DNA of 64,000 nt from Desertivirga arenae (GTDB lineage Bacteria; Bacteroidota; Bacteroidia; Sphingobacteriales; Sphingobacteriaceae): positions 372,001-436,000 of the forward strand of contig NZ_JAFEWE010000003.1 in assembly GCF_017355785.1 (NCBI RefSeq). Direction: 5' to 3'. Within the stretch, counting starts at the first letter, position 1. Each line of letters opens with the position of its first letter. This document shows, one piece after another, positions 62,859 to 64,000 of this stretch. The position numbers and the translations under genes were made by a program. Below the pieces are notes generated by a model, which was not told the DNA's origin, searched no databases, and worked only from the letters and a program-made list of their open reading frames with translations.

Positions 62859-62878
62859 CAGGGGTAAAAATACCCCTG
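62859..62878. other. Hairpin between gyrA and the TPR operon
   Basis: Perfect 8-bp stem CAGGGGTA/TACCCCTG, 4-base loop. On the minus strand no T run follows, so it may be a partial terminator or processing site. Confidence 0.45.
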
Positions 62879-62895
62879 ATTTTATTTTTCTGATA

Positions 62896-64000
62896 TTATT
62901 CTTCTTCTAACGAATCCTCTTCGTCATTGTTGTCTTCCGGTTCAGAATCCTCTTCCGGCTCTTCCAACTCTGCTGAAGCTTCGGCTGCTGCTAATTCCTC
63001 ATCGGTTACCTCAGCTACTGCATCCGTATCTATTGCTTCCTCATCATCGTGTTCAACCTTTGCAACTGAAGCAATCTCATCGTCTCCTTTAAAAGTGATC
63101 AGGCGAACACCCTGTGTTGCTCTACCCATAACTCTCAGCTGACTTACTGCAATCCTGATCACAATTCCCGAACGGTTAATGATCATCAGGTCATCTTTAT
63201 CAGTTACATCTTTCAAAGCAACCAACTCACCTGTTTTATCCGTTACGTTAATTGTCTTCACTCCTTTACCGCCACGGTTAGTGATACGGTAATCTTCAAG
63301 CAGTGTACGTTTTCCATACCCTTTCTCAGATACTACGAGAATAGACGACTCCGGATTATTAACGGCGATCATACCTATCGCTTCGTCTTTGTCATGAGCA
63401 AGAGAAACACCACGAACTCCGGTAGCAGTACGACCCATTGGTCTTACCTTACCTTCGTTAAAGCGAATTGCTCTTCCAGAACGAAGTGCAATAATAATTT
63501 CGCTATTTCCATCAGTCAGGTTTGCTTCCAGAAGCTGATCACCATCATTGATGTTGATCGCATTTATACCATTTGCTCTTGGACGGGAGTAGGCCTGGAG
63601 TGAGGTTTTCTTAATAGTACCTTTACGGGTACACATTACAATAAAGTTATTTTCAAGGTATTCCTGATCGCGAAGATCCTTAACCTTGATATACGCTTTG
63701 ATCTTCTCCTCTTTAGAGATGTTAACAATATTCTGTATTGCCCGTCCCTTACTTGTACGTGTACCTTCAGGAATCTCAAATACTCTCAACCAGTAACAAT
63801 GCCCATTCTCTGTGAATAGCAACAGGAAGTTGTGGTTCGAGGCTACGATAATATTTTCAATAAAGTCTTTATCGCGTGAATTCGATCCTATCGCTCCTTT
63901 ACCTCCGCGGGCCTGAGTACGGTACTCGGTAAGCGGAGTACGTTTTACATAGCCTTCGTGAGAAATGGTGATTACCACATCTTCATCCACGATGAAGTCT
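62896..64000 (-). CDS. gyrA: DNA gyrase subunit A, 3' part
   Basis: The frame is open to the window end; 367 residues are visible. This is the C-terminal beta-pinwheel that wraps DNA. The GyrA box variant TQARGGKG lies near residue 26, and repeated blades include NRGGKGV, MGRTATGVRG and MGRATQGVRLI. The last about 50 residues are almost wholly acidic (Asp/Glu with Ala). The breakage-reunion domain with the catalytic Tyr is outside. The acidic tail is longer than in many gyrases (see findings). Confidence 0.96.
   Translation of the reverse strand, partial: DFIVDEDVVITISHEGYVKRTPLTEYRTQARGGKGAIGSNSRDKDFIENIIVASNHNFLLLFTENGHCYWLRVFEIPEGTRTSKGRAIQNIVNISKEEKIKAYIKVKDLRDQEYLENNFIVMCTRKGTIKKTSLQAYSRPRANGINAININDGDQLLEANLTDGNSEIIIALRSGRAIRFNEGKVRPMGRTATGVRGVSLAHDKDEAIGMIAVNNPESSILVVSEKGYGKRTLLEDYRITNRGGKGVKTINVTDKTGELVALKDVTDKDDLMIINRSGIVIRIAVSQLRVMGRATQGVRLITFKGDDEIASVAKVEHDDEEAIDTDAVAEVTDEELAAAEASAELEEPEEDSEPEDNNDEEDSLEEE

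Overview
The window looks like a chromosomal stretch of a Bacteroidota bacterium, most likely Sphingobacteriaceae (Pedobacter-like). The support is indirect but consistent: many genes are preceded by the Bacteroidota -7 element TAnnTTTG (twice with a TTTG/TTG -33 box at 18-21 bases); Shine-Dalgarno sequences are weak; and the families present (DUF4230, MG2 plus TonB-plug proteins, PL11 rhamnogalacturonan lyase, DUF2059, DUF4142, SWIM-SNF2 helicase, TruC, PEP carboxylase) are typical of that phylum. No rRNA, tRNA, CRISPR array, insertion sequence, integrase or phage gene was found. The window reads as stable core genome with a few accessory genes.

Layout. 1-5 kb: the 3' part of a histidine kinase with an extra C-terminal domain, a lipoprotein, a DUF4230 protein, riboflavin synthase, and sigma-54. 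5-7 kb: MaoC-like hydratase, a small zinc-ribbon protein, and a secreted dienelactone hydrolase. 7-12.7 kb: a complete SUF iron-sulfur assembly operon, sufB-C-D-S-E plus a SufT/DUF59 gene. 12.7-18.2 kb: an orphan LutA-like CCG protein, a UMF1-type transporter, DUF2059 and DUF3820 proteins, and an 805-residue lipoprotein made of two beta-helix repeats. 18.5-25.8 kb: a thiamine operon behind a two-element promoter and a TPP riboswitch, in the order thiS-thiC-tenI-like-thiD-thiE-thiG-thiH-thiF(rhodanese). 25.9-36.3 kb: pnp and rpsO, a thioesterase/IMPACT/uridine phosphorylase run, a dihaem cytochrome, tex, 6-phosphogluconate dehydrogenase and a glycine-zipper lipoprotein. 36.5-44.2 kb: a Dabb protein, truC with a coupled coiled-coil protein, a glycosyltransferase-like protein, an MG2/plug protein and a PL11 lyase. 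44.6-56.8 kb: the SWIM-SNF2 helicase, DinB, MBL-hydrolase and DUF4142 genes, a Gfo/Idh oxidoreductase, ThuA, ppc and small coiled-coil genes. 57-64 kb: proB-proA, DUF2945, a GNAT acetyltransferase, two TPR proteins and the 3' part of gyrA.

How the genes work together. The SUF operon makes Fe-S clusters that ThiC and ThiH (both radical-SAM type) need. The thi operon covers the pyrimidine branch (ThiC, ThiD), the thiazole branch (ThiS, ThiF, ThiG, ThiH) and the coupling step (ThiE), under TPP control. ProB and ProA make proline precursors. PNPase, S15, Tex and TruC belong to RNA metabolism and translation.

No clear new defence or mobile system was found. The most interesting signals are small or structural: a hairpin that masks the thiS start below the TPP riboswitch; a ThiE-like paralogue without the usual active-site motif; a ThiF with rhodanese fusion that lacks its zinc cysteines and ends abruptly; the tandem beta-helix lipoprotein; the extra domain on the histidine kinase; two uncatalogued tiny ORFs (24 and 36 residues); and a very acidic GyrA tail.
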